Assembly (NCBI GenBank): GCA_934256705.1
Contig: CAKQPF010000012.1
Coordinates: forward strand, 1 to 64,000
Direction of reading: 5' to 3'
From: an uncultured Prevotella sp.
Lineage (GTDB): Bacteria; Bacteroidota; Bacteroidia; Bacteroidales; Bacteroidaceae
Length of the DNA stretch: 64,000 bases
Below the pieces are notes generated by a model. It did not search any database. It was not told where the DNA came from and worked only from the letters and a program-made list of their open reading frames with translations. Below are positions 8,909 through 18,063 of this stretch, in pieces. Position 1 is the stretch's first letter. Each line of letters begins with the position of its first letter. The translations under genes and the position numbers were made by a program.

Positions 8909-9607
8909 ATGCGAATAGATATAATAACAGTTTTGCCGGAAATGCTGGAAGGATTTGTCAATGAGTCAATCCTTGCAAGAGCTCAAAAGAAAGGTTTGGC
9001 GGAAATACATCTCCATAATCTCCGCGATTATACTCAGGATAAATGGAAGCGCGTGGATGATTATCCTTATGGTGGAAAGGCTGGAATGGTAATTCAATGC
9101 CAGCCTCTGGACACCTGTATCTCCACATTGAAGAAGCAACGCCATTATGATGAAATCATCTTCACAGCTCCTGACGGTGAGACTTTCAATCAGAGCATCG
9201 CCAATGACCTGTCGCTCAAGGAGAATATCATCATCATCTGCGGACACTACAAGGGTATCGACTATCGCATTCGCGAGCATCTTGTCACAAGAGAGCTCAG
9301 CATCGGTGACTATGTGCTTACCGGCGGCGAACTTGCAGCTGCCGTAATTGCCGACAGTGTCGTACGTATCGTGCCGGGAGTAATCGGTGATGTGGAGTCA
9401 GCCTTGAGCGATTCTTTCCAGGACAACCTGCTTGAGCCTCCTTGCTACACCCGACCTGCAGAGTATCATCCAGTGGATAGTCCGGAAGAGACATGGGGCA
9501 TTCCTTCAATCCTGACCTCCGGACATGAAGCGAAAATCAAGGAATGGGAAATGGAACAGTCGATTGCCCGCACAAAAGAGCGTCGCCCCGACCTGTTCGA
9601 AAAATAA
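8909..9607 (+). CDS. trmD: tRNA (guanine-N1-)-methyltransferase
   Basis: Methylates G37 of tRNAs that read CNN codons, using S-adenosylmethionine; prevents +1 frameshifting. The protein is 232 residues, the usual family length, and begins MRIDIITVLPEM. The SPOUT knot is visible in the motifs ICGHYKGID (about residue 110), GDYVLTGGELA (about 135) and VPGVIGD. The promoter's -7 box ends 21 nt before this ATG, which decides the start. An OmpA-family gene follows 26 nt downstream and is probably in the same transcript. Confidence 0.95.
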   Translation: MRIDIITVLPEMLEGFVNESILARAQKKGLAEIHLHNLRDYTQDKWKRVDDYPYGGKAGMVIQCQPLDTCISTLKKQRHYDEIIFTAPDGETFNQSIANDLSLKENIIIICGHYKGIDYRIREHLVTRELSIGDYVLTGGELAAAVIADSVVRIVPGVIGDVESALSDSFQDNLLEPPCYTRPAEYHPVDSPEETWGIPSILTSGHEAKIKEWEMEQSIARTKERRPDLFEK

Positions 9608-9633
9608 TTATCAGAACCTAATAGCATAAATAT

Positions 9634-10788
9634 ATGAAACAGTTTTCTATCATTATAATATCCATACTATCTGCATTTCTTTCTGTTAATGCGCAAGATA
9701 AGGTGACCACTTCAGGCAAATGGTGGGATAATTGTTATGTTGGAATCAATGGAGGTGGCGCAGTTCCCACCAGGCATCATTCCTGGATGAGCGATTTGAC
9801 TCCAGACTTTGGAATAAGACTGGGAAAGAATGTCACTCCAGTACTTGGTTTCATGGTGGAAGGCAACGCTTATTTTGAGACGGCTTGCGCCGGAAAAGGA
9901 CCGGATTACCATACAAAGACCTTTGTAGATAATCTGAACGTGAACTTTCTCGCCTCATGCAATATGTCAAATCTCATACTTGGTTACAATGGCGAGCCAC
10001 GTCTCGTCGAGTTCTCACTCTTAGGAGGCTTCGGTTGGGGACACGCTTTTGGCAAGAAGCAGAAATTGAATCTGATTTCTTCAAAGGTGGCTGTCAATGC
10101 AGCCTACAACTTTGGTGAGAACAAGGAATGGCAGGTCTATGTAGAACCGAGCTTGAATTATGGACTGCAAAACTTCAATGGTTTCACCAGTGCGGATAAA
10201 TTCAAGTACAACATAAACAAATCAAATTTTCAGGTTAATGTAGGTGTCAACTACAAATTCCGCAATCATGACGGGGCTCATAATTTCAAATGGATCTATG
10301 TAAGAGACGAAAATGAGATAAAGGCACTTAACAACAGGATTCACGCCCTTCGTGAGGAAATCAAGAATGCACAAGAGCAAAACCGCGTGATCTTAGAAAA
10401 CAAAGATGCAGAGATTGCTCGTCTGAACGAAGAAATAGACGATTACAAGTCAAAAAGCGGACGAATCGGACAAACGAATTCAGATAGAAGCTTGAAAAAT
10501 GTCATCTTCTTTGACGAAGGAAAGACGACACTGAATGACGTACAGCAACGCAAACTGGAAGCAATAGCACTATATCTTGTCTCTCATCCAGAGGCAAGTC
10601 TGATGGTGAACGGCTATACTTCCGTAAATAATGAAAGTGCAGAGCTTACAAGTGAGAAGCGCGCATTCGCAGTTCTTGTAGCTCTGGTAAAGAAATACCA
10701 CGTCTCGATAGATCGCATAGACTTTCAGGGGCTTGGTTGTGACAAAAGCAAAGGAGATATAGTAACTTTTGAGAAAAAAGTAAAATAG
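9634..10788 (+). CDS. OmpA-family outer-membrane protein
   Basis: A 384-residue envelope protein. It has an N-terminal signal peptide (about residues 1-20, ending NAQD), then an eight-strand beta-barrel-like region (to about residue 215), a charged coiled coil (about 225-275, with NNRIHALREEIKNAQEQ and DAEIARLNEEIDDYKS), and an OmpA C-terminal peptidoglycan-binding-like domain (about 290-384, starting KNVIFFDEGKTTLND). Proteins of this plan link the outer membrane to the cell wall. The last domain is shorter than usual and the classic arginine pair is not obvious, so peptidoglycan binding is likely but not certain. It follows trmD closely. Confidence 0.78.
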   Translation: MKQFSIIIISILSAFLSVNAQDKVTTSGKWWDNCYVGINGGGAVPTRHHSWMSDLTPDFGIRLGKNVTPVLGFMVEGNAYFETACAGKGPDYHTKTFVDNLNVNFLASCNMSNLILGYNGEPRLVEFSLLGGFGWGHAFGKKQKLNLISSKVAVNAAYNFGENKEWQVYVEPSLNYGLQNFNGFTSADKFKYNINKSNFQVNVGVNYKFRNHDGAHNFKWIYVRDENEIKALNNRIHALREEIKNAQEQNRVILENKDAEIARLNEEIDDYKSKSGRIGQTNSDRSLKNVIFFDEGKTTLNDVQQRKLEAIALYLVSHPEASLMVNGYTSVNNESAELTSEKRAFAVLVALVKKYHVSIDRIDFQGLGCDKSKGDIVTFEKKVK

Positions 10789-10800
10789 TATCGTTTTTTG

Positions 10801-10831
10801 TTTGTTATTTGCTCGATTTTGCTTATCTTTG
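10801..10831 (+). promoter_or_regulatory. ilvD promoter
   Basis: TTTG at 10801-10804, 19 nt, TATCTTTG at 10824-10831. No leader peptide or terminator is visible between it and the ilvD ATG at 10885, unlike the aromatic operon at 27.4 kb. Confidence 0.75.
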
Positions 10832-10884
10832 CAAGCAATTTGGTAAAAATCAATAGGAATAGTTAACATAAACAAGATAAAAAG

Positions 10885-12729
10885 ATGAAACATCAGTTGA
10901 GAAGTAGTGTCTGCACAGAAGGCAGACGCATGGCAGGCGCCCGTGCTCTTTGGGTCGCCAATGGTATGAAGCGTGAACAATTCGGCAAGCCTATTATTGC
11001 TATTGTCAATTCCTTCACGCAGTTTGTGCCTGGACATACTCATCTGCATGAAATCGGACAGATAGTAAAGAAAGAGATTGAGGCTATGGGATGCTACGCT
11101 GCCGAATTCAATACCATTGCCGTCGATGACGGAATAGCAATGGGACATGATGGTATGCTCTATTCATTGCCTTCTCGCGATGTCATTGCTGACTCTGTAG
11201 AATACATGATCAATGCTCACAAGGCGGATGCCATGATCTGCATTTCAAATTGTGACAAGGTTACCCCTGGTATGCTTATGGCTACTATGCGCCTCAACAT
11301 TCCTGCAGTCTTTGTAAGCGGCGGTCCTATGGAAGCAGGACAATATAAAGGCGAAAATGCCGACCTCATCACTGCAATGATCAAGGGTGGCGACCCTACT
11401 GTAAGCGATGAAGAACTCGCAGAGGTAGAAAACTGCGCATGCCCTGGTTGTGGAGCCTGCTCTGGTATGTTCACTGCAAACTCTATGAATTCTCTTACCG
11501 AGGCTCTGGGATTGTCACTTCCTGGTAATGGCTCTATTCTTGCAACTCACAAGAATCGCATCCAGCTCTTCAAGGACGCTGCAAAGCTTATCGTAAAGAA
11601 TGCTTTCGCATACTATGAAGATGGTGATGACTCCGTTCTTCCACGTTCAATCGCCACTCGCGCCGCATTCCTCAACGCAATGACTTTGGACATTGCTATG
11701 GGTGCTTCCACGAATACTGTGCTCCATCTCCTTGCTGTAGCCCAGGAAGGTGAGGTGGATTTCACCATGCCTGACATTGACAAACTCTCACGTAAGGTTC
11801 CATTCCTTTGCAAACTTGCTCCTAACTGGCAGAAGTATTCCGTGCAGGAAGAGAACCGCGCAGGCGGAATACTTGGCATAATGGGTGAACTGGCACTTGG
11901 AAATCTCCTTGATTTGACTTGTAAACGTGTCGATGGTGCTACTCTTGGCGAAGATATCGCAAAATACAGTATCGTAGGTCTTGAGATGAAAGACGGCAAG
12001 ATTGTCAAATCAGACAGCCCTAAAGCCATTGACCCAGAGGCATCCCGCATCTATCATTCTGCACCGGGACGCAAGTTCTCCAATGTGATGGGCTCCCAGG
12101 ACTCACAGTGGGAGACTCTTGATACTGACCGCGAGAACGGCTGTATCCGAGACATAGAGCATGCTTACACCAAGGATGGAGGCATTGCAGTGCTGTTCGG
12201 AAACATTGCCCAGGACGGTTGCGTGGTGAAAACAGCCGGCGTTGCTCCAGAACTTTGGCACTTCGAAGGTCCTGCCGTCGTGTTCGACTCTCAGGAAGAT
12301 GCTTGCGATGGAATACTTGGCGGAAAGGTAAAGAAGGGCGATTGCGTTGTTATTACCCACGAAGGACCTAAGGGCGGACCAGGAATGCAGGAGATGCTTT
12401 ATCCTACATCATACATTAAGTCAATGCACATGGGTAAGGAATGTGCGTTGATTACAGACGGACGTTTCTCTGGAGGCACATCAGGATTGTCCATCGGACA
12501 CATCTCTCCAGAAGCCGCTTCTGGCGGAAACATTGGAAAAATAGTCGATGGAGACATTATTGTCATTGATATCCCATCCCGCTCAATAAGCGTAAAACTG
12601 TCGGATGAGGAACTTGCTGCACGCCCACAGCAACCACTTAAGCGCAAGCGTGTGGTCAGCAAGGCTCTCCGTGCTTATGCGCAGTCTGTAGCAAGTGCTG
12701 ATAAGGGCGGTGTAAGAATCATTGACTAA
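10885..12729 (+). CDS. ilvD: dihydroxy-acid dehydratase
   Basis: Third shared step of valine and isoleucine synthesis: dehydrates 2,3-dihydroxy-3-methyl acids to 2-oxo acids, with an iron-sulfur cluster and Mg2+. The 614-residue protein has the signature CISNCDKVTPGML (about residue 118) and the second cluster-binding segment CACPGCGACSGMFTANSMN (about 190-208). The C-terminal ILVD/EDD signature is near TDGRFSGGTSGLSIGHISPEA (split here only for naming; about residues 522-542). It opens the cluster ilvD-ilvB-ilvN-thioesterase, which is on one strand with gaps of about 115-150 nt. Confidence 0.96.
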   Translation: MKHQLRSSVCTEGRRMAGARALWVANGMKREQFGKPIIAIVNSFTQFVPGHTHLHEIGQIVKKEIEAMGCYAAEFNTIAVDDGIAMGHDGMLYSLPSRDVIADSVEYMINAHKADAMICISNCDKVTPGMLMATMRLNIPAVFVSGGPMEAGQYKGENADLITAMIKGGDPTVSDEELAEVENCACPGCGACSGMFTANSMNSLTEALGLSLPGNGSILATHKNRIQLFKDAAKLIVKNAFAYYEDGDDSVLPRSIATRAAFLNAMTLDIAMGASTNTVLHLLAVAQEGEVDFTMPDIDKLSRKVPFLCKLAPNWQKYSVQEENRAGGILGIMGELALGNLLDLTCKRVDGATLGEDIAKYSIVGLEMKDGKIVKSDSPKAIDPEASRIYHSAPGRKFSNVMGSQDSQWETLDTDRENGCIRDIEHAYTKDGGIAVLFGNIAQDGCVVKTAGVAPELWHFEGPAVVFDSQEDACDGILGGKVKKGDCVVITHEGPKGGPGMQEMLYPTSYIKSMHMGKECALITDGRFSGGTSGLSIGHISPEAASGGNIGKIVDGDIIVIDIPSRSISVKLSDEELAARPQQPLKRKRVVSKALRAYAQSVASADKGGVRIID

Positions 12730-12772
12730 ATCTCAGTTCGCGGTATTATTTGTTGATTCAGTTATCTTCTTG

Positions 12773-12865
12773 TCGGGTTGTTGCATTGACATACAAGCAA
12801 TCAAACGAAAAGACAACTGGACAGCAATTTAGACAACCAAATGACAAGTCGAACAACCAAACAAC
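12773..12865. repeat. CAACCAAACAAC-rich spacer repeat between ilvD and ilvB
   Basis: TTGTCGGGTTGTT near 12771 and repeated ACAACCAAA- and CGAACAACC-type words up to 12865 resemble the elements at 651-740 and 31771-31855. The reading frame is open through it, which makes the ilvB frame look longer than it is. Confidence 0.45.
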
Positions 12866-12878
12866 AAAAACAGAAGAA

Positions 12879-14573
12879 ATGGAAAAGATAAGCGGTGCAG
12901 AAGTACTGATGAAATCATTGGAGCATGAAGGAGTAGAAGTACTCTTCGGCTATCCCGGCGGAGCGATAATGCCGACATACGATGCTCTCTATGATCATAA
13001 GAAAACTCTTCATCATATACTTGTACGCCATGAGCAGGCTGCTGTCCATGCAGCGCAAGGCTATGCAAGGGTTAGCGGAAAGGTAGGTTGCTGTATAGTC
13101 ACCTCTGGCCCTGGAGCAATGAATACCATTACCGGCGTAGCTGATGCCATGGTGGATTCTACACCTTTGGTGGTAATCTGCGGTCAGGTAGGAGCATCTT
13201 TGCTCGGTACAGACGCATTCCAGGAGGTCGATGTGGTTGGTGTAACCCAGCCTATCAGCAAATGGAATTATCAGATACGCCGCGCAGAGGATATTCCATG
13301 GGCTGTTGCCCGTGCTTTCTATATTGCCAAGTCAGGCCGTCCTGGTCCTGTAGTTCTCGATTTTACAAAAAATGCGCAGACTGCGGTTATCGAATATAAG
13401 CCTCAGGCTGTGGATTTCATACGATCCTACAAGCCTGTTCATACGCCTAAGCAGAAAGATATCGACTTGGCAGCCAAGATGATAAACGAATCTGTCAAGC
13501 CATTTATGCTCGTAGGTCACGGTGTGGAACTGGGCAATGCACAGAAAGAGTTACTGGAACTCTGCGAGAAAGCACAGATTCCATTCGGTCAAACCATGCT
13601 CGGACTGTCCACCGCACCATCCGACCATCCGCTGAACATGGGTATGCTCGGAATGCACGGAAACCTTGCTCCAAACGTAATGACTAATCAATGCGACCTT
13701 CTTATTGCGGTCGGTATGCGTTTTGATGACCGTATTACTGGCAATCTCGCTACTTATGCCAAACAGGCTAAAATCATTCATTTCGACATTGACCCGTCCG
13801 AGTTGAACAAAAACGTAAAGGTGGACCTCGCATTGCTTGGAGATTGCAAGTCAACTCTTGCACTTGTATCAGAGAAAGTAGTTCCTGCAAAGCACCAATC
13901 ATGGATAGCTGGATTCAAGCCTTATGAAGATAAGGAATACAATAAGGTAATAGAAGCAGCATTATATCCTAAGGATGGTCCTCTACTTATGGGAGAAGTG
14001 GTCCGCAAAATCAGTGAGGCGTCCAACAACGAGGCCATTCTCGTGACGGATGTTGGTCAAAATCAGTTGTTTGCCTGCCGTTACTTCAAGTTTAACAAAT
14101 ATCGTTCCTGCATCACATCAGGTGGATGCGGCACTATGGGATTTGGCATTCCTGCTGCTATGGGAGCCTGTTATGCGGCTCCGGACCGTACGGTTTGCAT
14201 GTTTGCAGGTGATGGTGGTTTTCAGATGACAATTCAGGAACTCGGTACCATCATGGAGAATCAGATTCCAGTGAAGATGATTATGCTGAACAACAACTTC
14301 CTGGGCAATGTCCGTCAGTGGCAGTATATGTTCTTTAACAAACGTTACTCATTTACTCCGATGGTAAATCCTGACTATGAGAAGATAGCTGCTGGATACA
14401 ACATCCCGTGTCGGACTGTCATAAGTCGTGATGATTTGGATGATGCCATCCGTGAGATGCTCGACACAAAGGGACCATATCTCCTTCAAGTAGCAGTGAA
14501 AGAAGAAGATAATGTTCTCCCTATGACTCCTCCAGGCGGTAATGTTGACGAAATGCTCTTTGATGTAGATTAA
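12879..14573 (+). CDS. ilvB: acetolactate synthase, large (catalytic) subunit
   Basis: Condenses pyruvate with pyruvate or 2-oxobutyrate to start valine/leucine or isoleucine synthesis; uses ThDP, Mg2+ and FAD. The start chosen is the ATG at 12879 (MEKISGAEVLMKSLEHEG), because the frame upstream translates repeat sequence. The 564 residues include the catalytic Glu in RHEQAAVHAAQGYAR (about residue 48), a central FAD domain and the ThDP motif GDGGFQMTIQEL...MLNNN (about 447-475). The small subunit gene ilvN follows after about 115 nt. Confidence 0.95.
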   Translation: MEKISGAEVLMKSLEHEGVEVLFGYPGGAIMPTYDALYDHKKTLHHILVRHEQAAVHAAQGYARVSGKVGCCIVTSGPGAMNTITGVADAMVDSTPLVVICGQVGASLLGTDAFQEVDVVGVTQPISKWNYQIRRAEDIPWAVARAFYIAKSGRPGPVVLDFTKNAQTAVIEYKPQAVDFIRSYKPVHTPKQKDIDLAAKMINESVKPFMLVGHGVELGNAQKELLELCEKAQIPFGQTMLGLSTAPSDHPLNMGMLGMHGNLAPNVMTNQCDLLIAVGMRFDDRITGNLATYAKQAKIIHFDIDPSELNKNVKVDLALLGDCKSTLALVSEKVVPAKHQSWIAGFKPYEDKEYNKVIEAALYPKDGPLLMGEVVRKISEASNNEAILVTDVGQNQLFACRYFKFNKYRSCITSGGCGTMGFGIPAAMGACYAAPDRTVCMFAGDGGFQMTIQELGTIMENQIPVKMIMLNNNFLGNVRQWQYMFFNKRYSFTPMVNPDYEKIAAGYNIPCRTVISRDDLDDAIREMLDTKGPYLLQVAVKEEDNVLPMTPPGGNVDEMLFDVD

Positions 14574-14687
14574 GGTGAGAGCTTTGAGTGTTCACTTATA
14601 ATAATGTAAGATTACTTGCAAAGAAGGTAAGTATTACAGAATTGTATTTGAATATTCGCAAGAAACTACATCTGATATTAAAACCAC

Positions 14688-15521
14688 ATGAATATGAATT
14701 CAGAAAAGAAATACGGAAATACAGATTGCGGGGACTATAATAAAGAAGCGAACTGCAAAGAAGAATTAGAACTGCAAGCCGAAGAAATGTTTGACGCAGC
14801 TGTTCGCGCAGCCGCATCGGTGGATTATAATTCTTACGAGAAGAACCTTGCACGTGAGTCCAAGGCTGCAAAATATGAGTATGATTCATCAGTACCACCA
14901 CAGCGTGAGACTTACCATCGCAATGCTATTGCAAGACCTGTCACCCCGAGACATGAGGGCGCCCAGCTCGATCATGACGGTCTGACACTCTACACTCTCA
15001 TCATCTATTCGGAGAATTTTGCAGGTATTCTCAATCAGATTACTGCAGTGTTTACCCGTCGTCAGGTGAATATTGAATCATTGAATGTATGTTCATCTTC
15101 CACGCCAGGCGTGCATAAATACACCATCACGTGTTACTGTAAGCCTGAAATGGCTGAGATGCTCGTCAAACAGATAGAAAAGAAGATTGACGTTCTTCAG
15201 GCTAATTGCTTCGTCGATTCGGAAATCTTCATCCTTGAAACGTCACTTCTGAAGCTTTCTACTCCTAATGTTCTCGCAAACAAGGAGATAAGTAGGGTAG
15301 TAAGACGCTATGACGCCAAAATCATCGAGGTCAACCCTACTTACACCATCGTAGTCAAGACAGGAATGACCGATGATGTTATCGCACATTTCAATGAGCT
15401 GGACAAGCTCGGTTGTGTACTTCAGTTCGTACGAACCGGTCGTATCGCAATCACACGCTCTTGTATCGAGCGTCTTGATCAGTATCTCACAAAGCGTGCG
15501 GAAGAAGAGCACAACATATAG
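14688..15521 (+). CDS. ilvN: acetolactate synthase, small (regulatory) subunit with N-terminal extension
   Basis: Binds the catalytic subunit and confers feedback control by branched-chain amino acids. The ACT domain begins at about residue 102 (LYTLIIYSENFAGILNQITA), followed by RRQVNIESLNV and the C-terminal ALS_ss_C region. The family is usually 160-190 residues; this one is 277. The extra 95 or so N-terminal residues are polar and charged (KEELELQAEEMFDAAVRAA) with no known domain that I recognise. There is no in-frame ATG closer to the ACT domain, so the extension is probably translated. Whether it is lineage-specific needs an alignment. Confidence 0.88.
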   Translation: MNMNSEKKYGNTDCGDYNKEANCKEELELQAEEMFDAAVRAAASVDYNSYEKNLARESKAAKYEYDSSVPPQRETYHRNAIARPVTPRHEGAQLDHDGLTLYTLIIYSENFAGILNQITAVFTRRQVNIESLNVCSSSTPGVHKYTITCYCKPEMAEMLVKQIEKKIDVLQANCFVDSEIFILETSLLKLSTPNVLANKEISRVVRRYDAKIIEVNPTYTIVVKTGMTDDVIAHFNELDKLGCVLQFVRTGRIAITRSCIERLDQYLTKRAEEEHNI

Positions 15522-15528
15522 AAATGTA

Positions 15529-15590
15529 AAGAATATCAGCAAAGGGGATAAACTTTATTCGGTTTTTCCCCTTTTTTGGTATTCTTTAAT
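15529..15590 (+). terminator. long hairpin after ilvN, probable terminator
   Basis: AAAGAATATC near 15529 pairs with GGTATTCTTT near 15588, and inside it AAAGGGGATAAA pairs with TTTTTCCCCTTT. The T-rich arm could serve as the U-tract. It would separate ilvDBN from the downstream thioesterase, fully or in part. Confidence 0.5.
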
Positions 15591-15654
15591 GGTTTACATT
15601 AAAAATAACTATTTGAACAGATTACTAAGTTCAACATATTAATAGTATTTTGCC

Positions 15655-16419
15655 ATGGAAAAAATAGGTAAATATCAAATGCAAACCGAGTCATTCCATT
15701 GTGACTTTACGCATCATCTACAGATGGGGTATTTAGGTAATTACATGCTTAATGCCGCAGATTTTCACAGTACAGACCGTGGATTCGGAATGAGATATCT
15801 CTTCACTATGCAGAGAACATGGGTTCTCTCACGCCTTTGCATAGAAATGGAAGAGATGCCAGAGCAGTATTCTCATTTCACTATGGAAACATGGGTGGAA
15901 AGCGCAATGAAGTATTTCACCAAAAGAAATTTCTGCTTGACAGATGATGAAACAGGAAAAGTGTATGGTTACGGACGCTCAATTTGGGCACTCATAGACC
16001 TCACCACCCGCCAGCCACTCGACATACTTGAGGTAAACGATGGCGATGTAAAGAACTGGGTAGTGGAGGATAAGGAATGTCCGATTGCCGTGCCAGGAAG
16101 AGTTAAGATGGGTAAAGATGCAGAATATGTACGCTCTGTGGAGACGAGATATTCCGATGTGGATGTAAATGGTCACATTAACAGCGTCAAATACATGGAG
16201 CATGTCCTTGATCTCTTTGACATTGAATTCTATAAAAACTATCGTTTGAAGAGGTTTGACATTGCTTATGTAGCAGAGAGCCATTTCGGAGATACACTGA
16301 AATTCTATAAAGAAAGAATCAGCGAGGACGAACTTGCCATTCGCATTACTAAATCATCACCATCTTCTTCTGGTGAGACAGAAGTGGTAAGATGCTTGGT
16401 GAAATATGTGAAGATATAA
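15655..16419 (+). CDS. acyl-ACP thioesterase
   Basis: Hydrolyses acyl-ACP to free fatty acid and ACP. The 254-residue protein has the two hot-dog folds of the FatA/FatB-like family. The N-terminal fold contains HHLQMGYLGNYM and the C-terminal fold contains SDVDVNGHINSVKYMEH (about residue 165), with the conserved Asp, Asn and His. It sits between ilvN and ilvC on the same strand. Such placement is recurrent in Bacteroidales; a link with branched-chain fatty-acid precursors made from valine/leucine/isoleucine 2-oxo acids is an inference only. Confidence 0.85.
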   Translation: MEKIGKYQMQTESFHCDFTHHLQMGYLGNYMLNAADFHSTDRGFGMRYLFTMQRTWVLSRLCIEMEEMPEQYSHFTMETWVESAMKYFTKRNFCLTDDETGKVYGYGRSIWALIDLTTRQPLDILEVNDGDVKNWVVEDKECPIAVPGRVKMGKDAEYVRSVETRYSDVDVNGHINSVKYMEHVLDLFDIEFYKNYRLKRFDIAYVAESHFGDTLKFYKERISEDELAIRITKSSPSSSGETEVVRCLVKYVKI

Positions 16420-16534
16420 TCCATACGGACATACCGTTTGCTCGTATTTTTGTCCAATTAACTCATTACCATTTGATAAATAATATGATTTTGTAATTGA
16501 ATTATGTTAATATGGTAAAAAAATGACATTTTTC

Positions 16535-16565
16535 TTTGTGCTTTCATAATAAATTACTACCTTTG
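16535..16565 (+). promoter_or_regulatory. ilvC promoter
   Basis: TTTG at 16535-16538, 19 nt, TACCTTTG at 16558-16565. ilvC therefore has its own strong promoter, about 45 nt before its ATG, besides any read-through from the upstream genes. Confidence 0.8.
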
Positions 16566-16616
16566 CATCGTAAAAAGATAACAGAATAATAGTTGTTAAT
16601 ATAAAACTAAAGAAAA

Positions 16617-17660
16617 ATGGCAAAAATGAATTTTGGTGGCGTTATCGAAGAGGTAATGACACGTGAAGAATTCCCACTCGAGAAGGCTCGTGAGATTCTT
16701 AAAGACGAGACAATAGCTGTTCTCGGTTATGGTGTTCAGGGTCCTGGTCAGGCATGTAATCTTCGTGATAATGGTTTCAATGTCATCGTGGGTCAGCGTC
16801 AGGGTAAGACATTCGAAAAGGCCAAGGCTGACGGATGGGTACCAGGTGAAACTCTCTTCTCTATCGAAGAGGCTGCTGATAAGGGTACAATCATTATGTG
16901 CCTTCTTTCTGATGCTGCTGTAATGTCTGTTTGGCCAACATTGAAGAAATACCTTACACCTGGTAAGGCTCTTTACTTCTCTCATGGCTTCGCTATTACA
17001 TGGTCTGACCGTACTGGTTGTGTTCCATCAAAGGATATTGACGTTATCATGGTCGCTCCTAAGGGTTCAGGTACATCTCTCCGTACCATGTTCCTTGAAG
17101 GTCGTGGCTTGAACTCTTCATACGCTGTATATAATGACGCTACAGGTCGTGCTCTCGACCGTACAATGGCTCTCGGTATTGGCATCGGTTCCGGTTACCT
17201 CTTTGAGACTACTTTCCAGCGTGAGGCTACTTCTGACCTTACTGGTGAGCGTGGAACTCTTATGGGTGCTATCCAGGGACTTCTCCTTGCACAGTATGAA
17301 GTGCTCCGTGAGAACGGCCATACACCATCAGAGGCATTCAATGAGACAGTGGAAGAACTGACTCAGTCACTCATGCCACTCTTTGCAGAGAAGGGTATGG
17401 ACTGGATGTATGCTAACTGTTCTACTACCGCTCAGCGTGGTGCACTCGACTGGATGGGTCCTTTCCATGATGCTTGCAAGCCAGTTGTTGAAAAGCTTTA
17501 TGCTTCTGTAAAGTCTGGTAACGAAGCACAGATCTCCATTGACGCAAACTCAAAGCCTGACTATCGTGTAGGTCTTGAGAAGGAACTTGCTGCTCTCCAT
17601 AATTCTGAGATGTGGCGTACAGCTGAGACAGTACGTAAGCTCCGTCCTGAGAACAACTAA
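16617..17660 (+). CDS. ilvC: ketol-acid reductoisomerase
   Basis: Second shared step of branched-chain amino acid synthesis: isomerisation and NAD(P)H reduction of acetolactate or acetohydroxybutyrate, Mg2+-dependent. The 347-residue class I enzyme has the nucleotide-binding segment LGYGVQGPGQACNLRDNG (about residues 37-54) and, further on, VIMVAPKGSG with the conserved Lys and the C-terminal knotted domain (for example QGLLLAQYEV, EELTQSLMPL). Codon use is strongly biased toward GCT, GGT and CGT compared with its neighbours, as expected for high expression. A 224-bp MITE lies 13 nt after the stop codon and pushes the terminator away. Confidence 0.95.
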   Translation: MAKMNFGGVIEEVMTREEFPLEKAREILKDETIAVLGYGVQGPGQACNLRDNGFNVIVGQRQGKTFEKAKADGWVPGETLFSIEEAADKGTIIMCLLSDAAVMSVWPTLKKYLTPGKALYFSHGFAITWSDRTGCVPSKDIDVIMVAPKGSGTSLRTMFLEGRGLNSSYAVYNDATGRALDRTMALGIGIGSGYLFETTFQREATSDLTGERGTLMGAIQGLLLAQYEVLRENGHTPSEAFNETVEELTQSLMPLFAEKGMDWMYANCSTTAQRGALDWMGPFHDACKPVVEKLYASVKSGNEAQISIDANSKPDYRVGLEKELAALHNSEMWRTAETVRKLRPENN

Positions 17661-17672
17661 TAGGTTAATAGA

Positions 17673-17896
17673 TAGGGTGTCCAGTTCTATGTTCTCGTTT
17701 TTGATATGGATTTAACAATTTAATCTGTTGATTATCAATCGAAATAGCATTGTTCTCAGGTGTAATTTTAACAGATGAAAAAGTTTTGCTAATCCATGAA
17801 ATCATTATGTGCTGAAGAGATATGATTATCAGTACTTTGAAACTCGTATCATGTCTTTTTTGAACTAAAAACTGGAACTTCAAACTGGACACCCTA
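17673..17896. mobile_element. 224-bp MITE with 14-bp TIRs and 9-bp target duplication
   Basis: The ends are perfect inverted repeats, TAGGGTGTCCAGTT at 17673-17686 and its complement at 17883-17896. They are flanked by the identical 9-mer GTTAATAGA at 17664-17672 and 17897-17905. This is a clean transposition scar. The minus-strand open frame inside (up to 93 codons) is too short for a transposase; it could be a remnant of a transposase C-terminus or chance. The IS family that supplies the transposase is not identifiable here. The insertion is between the ilvC stop and its terminator. Confidence 0.85.
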
Positions 17897-17917
17897 GTTA
17901 ATAGATAAAATATTACG

Positions 17918-17964
17918 AATGCCGCTTGAGAATAGCCAAAGCTCAAGCGGCATTATCTGTTTTT
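17918..17964 (+). terminator. ilvC rho-independent terminator
   Basis: AATGCCGCTTGAG (17918-17930) pairs exactly with CTCAAGCGGCATT (17942-17954), followed by ATCTGTTTTT. It is now about 260 nt from the ilvC stop because of the MITE. Confidence 0.85.
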
Positions 17965-18063
17965 ACCAGTCTTGGCGAAGTGCTATTTTGTCGATATTTA
18001 TGTTCTATAAAACCGAACTGAGCCATGTGAAAGCCAAAATCTATCATAATTATGTCCAGATAT

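Noticed and set aside
10801..10884. Leader peptide for branched-chain amino acids before ilvD
   Set aside because: Only about 50 nt separate the promoter from the ATG; no Leu/Ile/Val-rich frame and no terminator.
12750..12878. Extended N-terminus of IlvB
   Set aside because: The extension translates repeat sequence (Gln/Asn/Lys/Thr-rich) and lacks similarity to the family start.
17665..17946. 93-codon minus-strand frame within the MITE
   Set aside because: Spans the element, its flank and the ilvC terminator; too short for a transposase and not bounded by the element ends.
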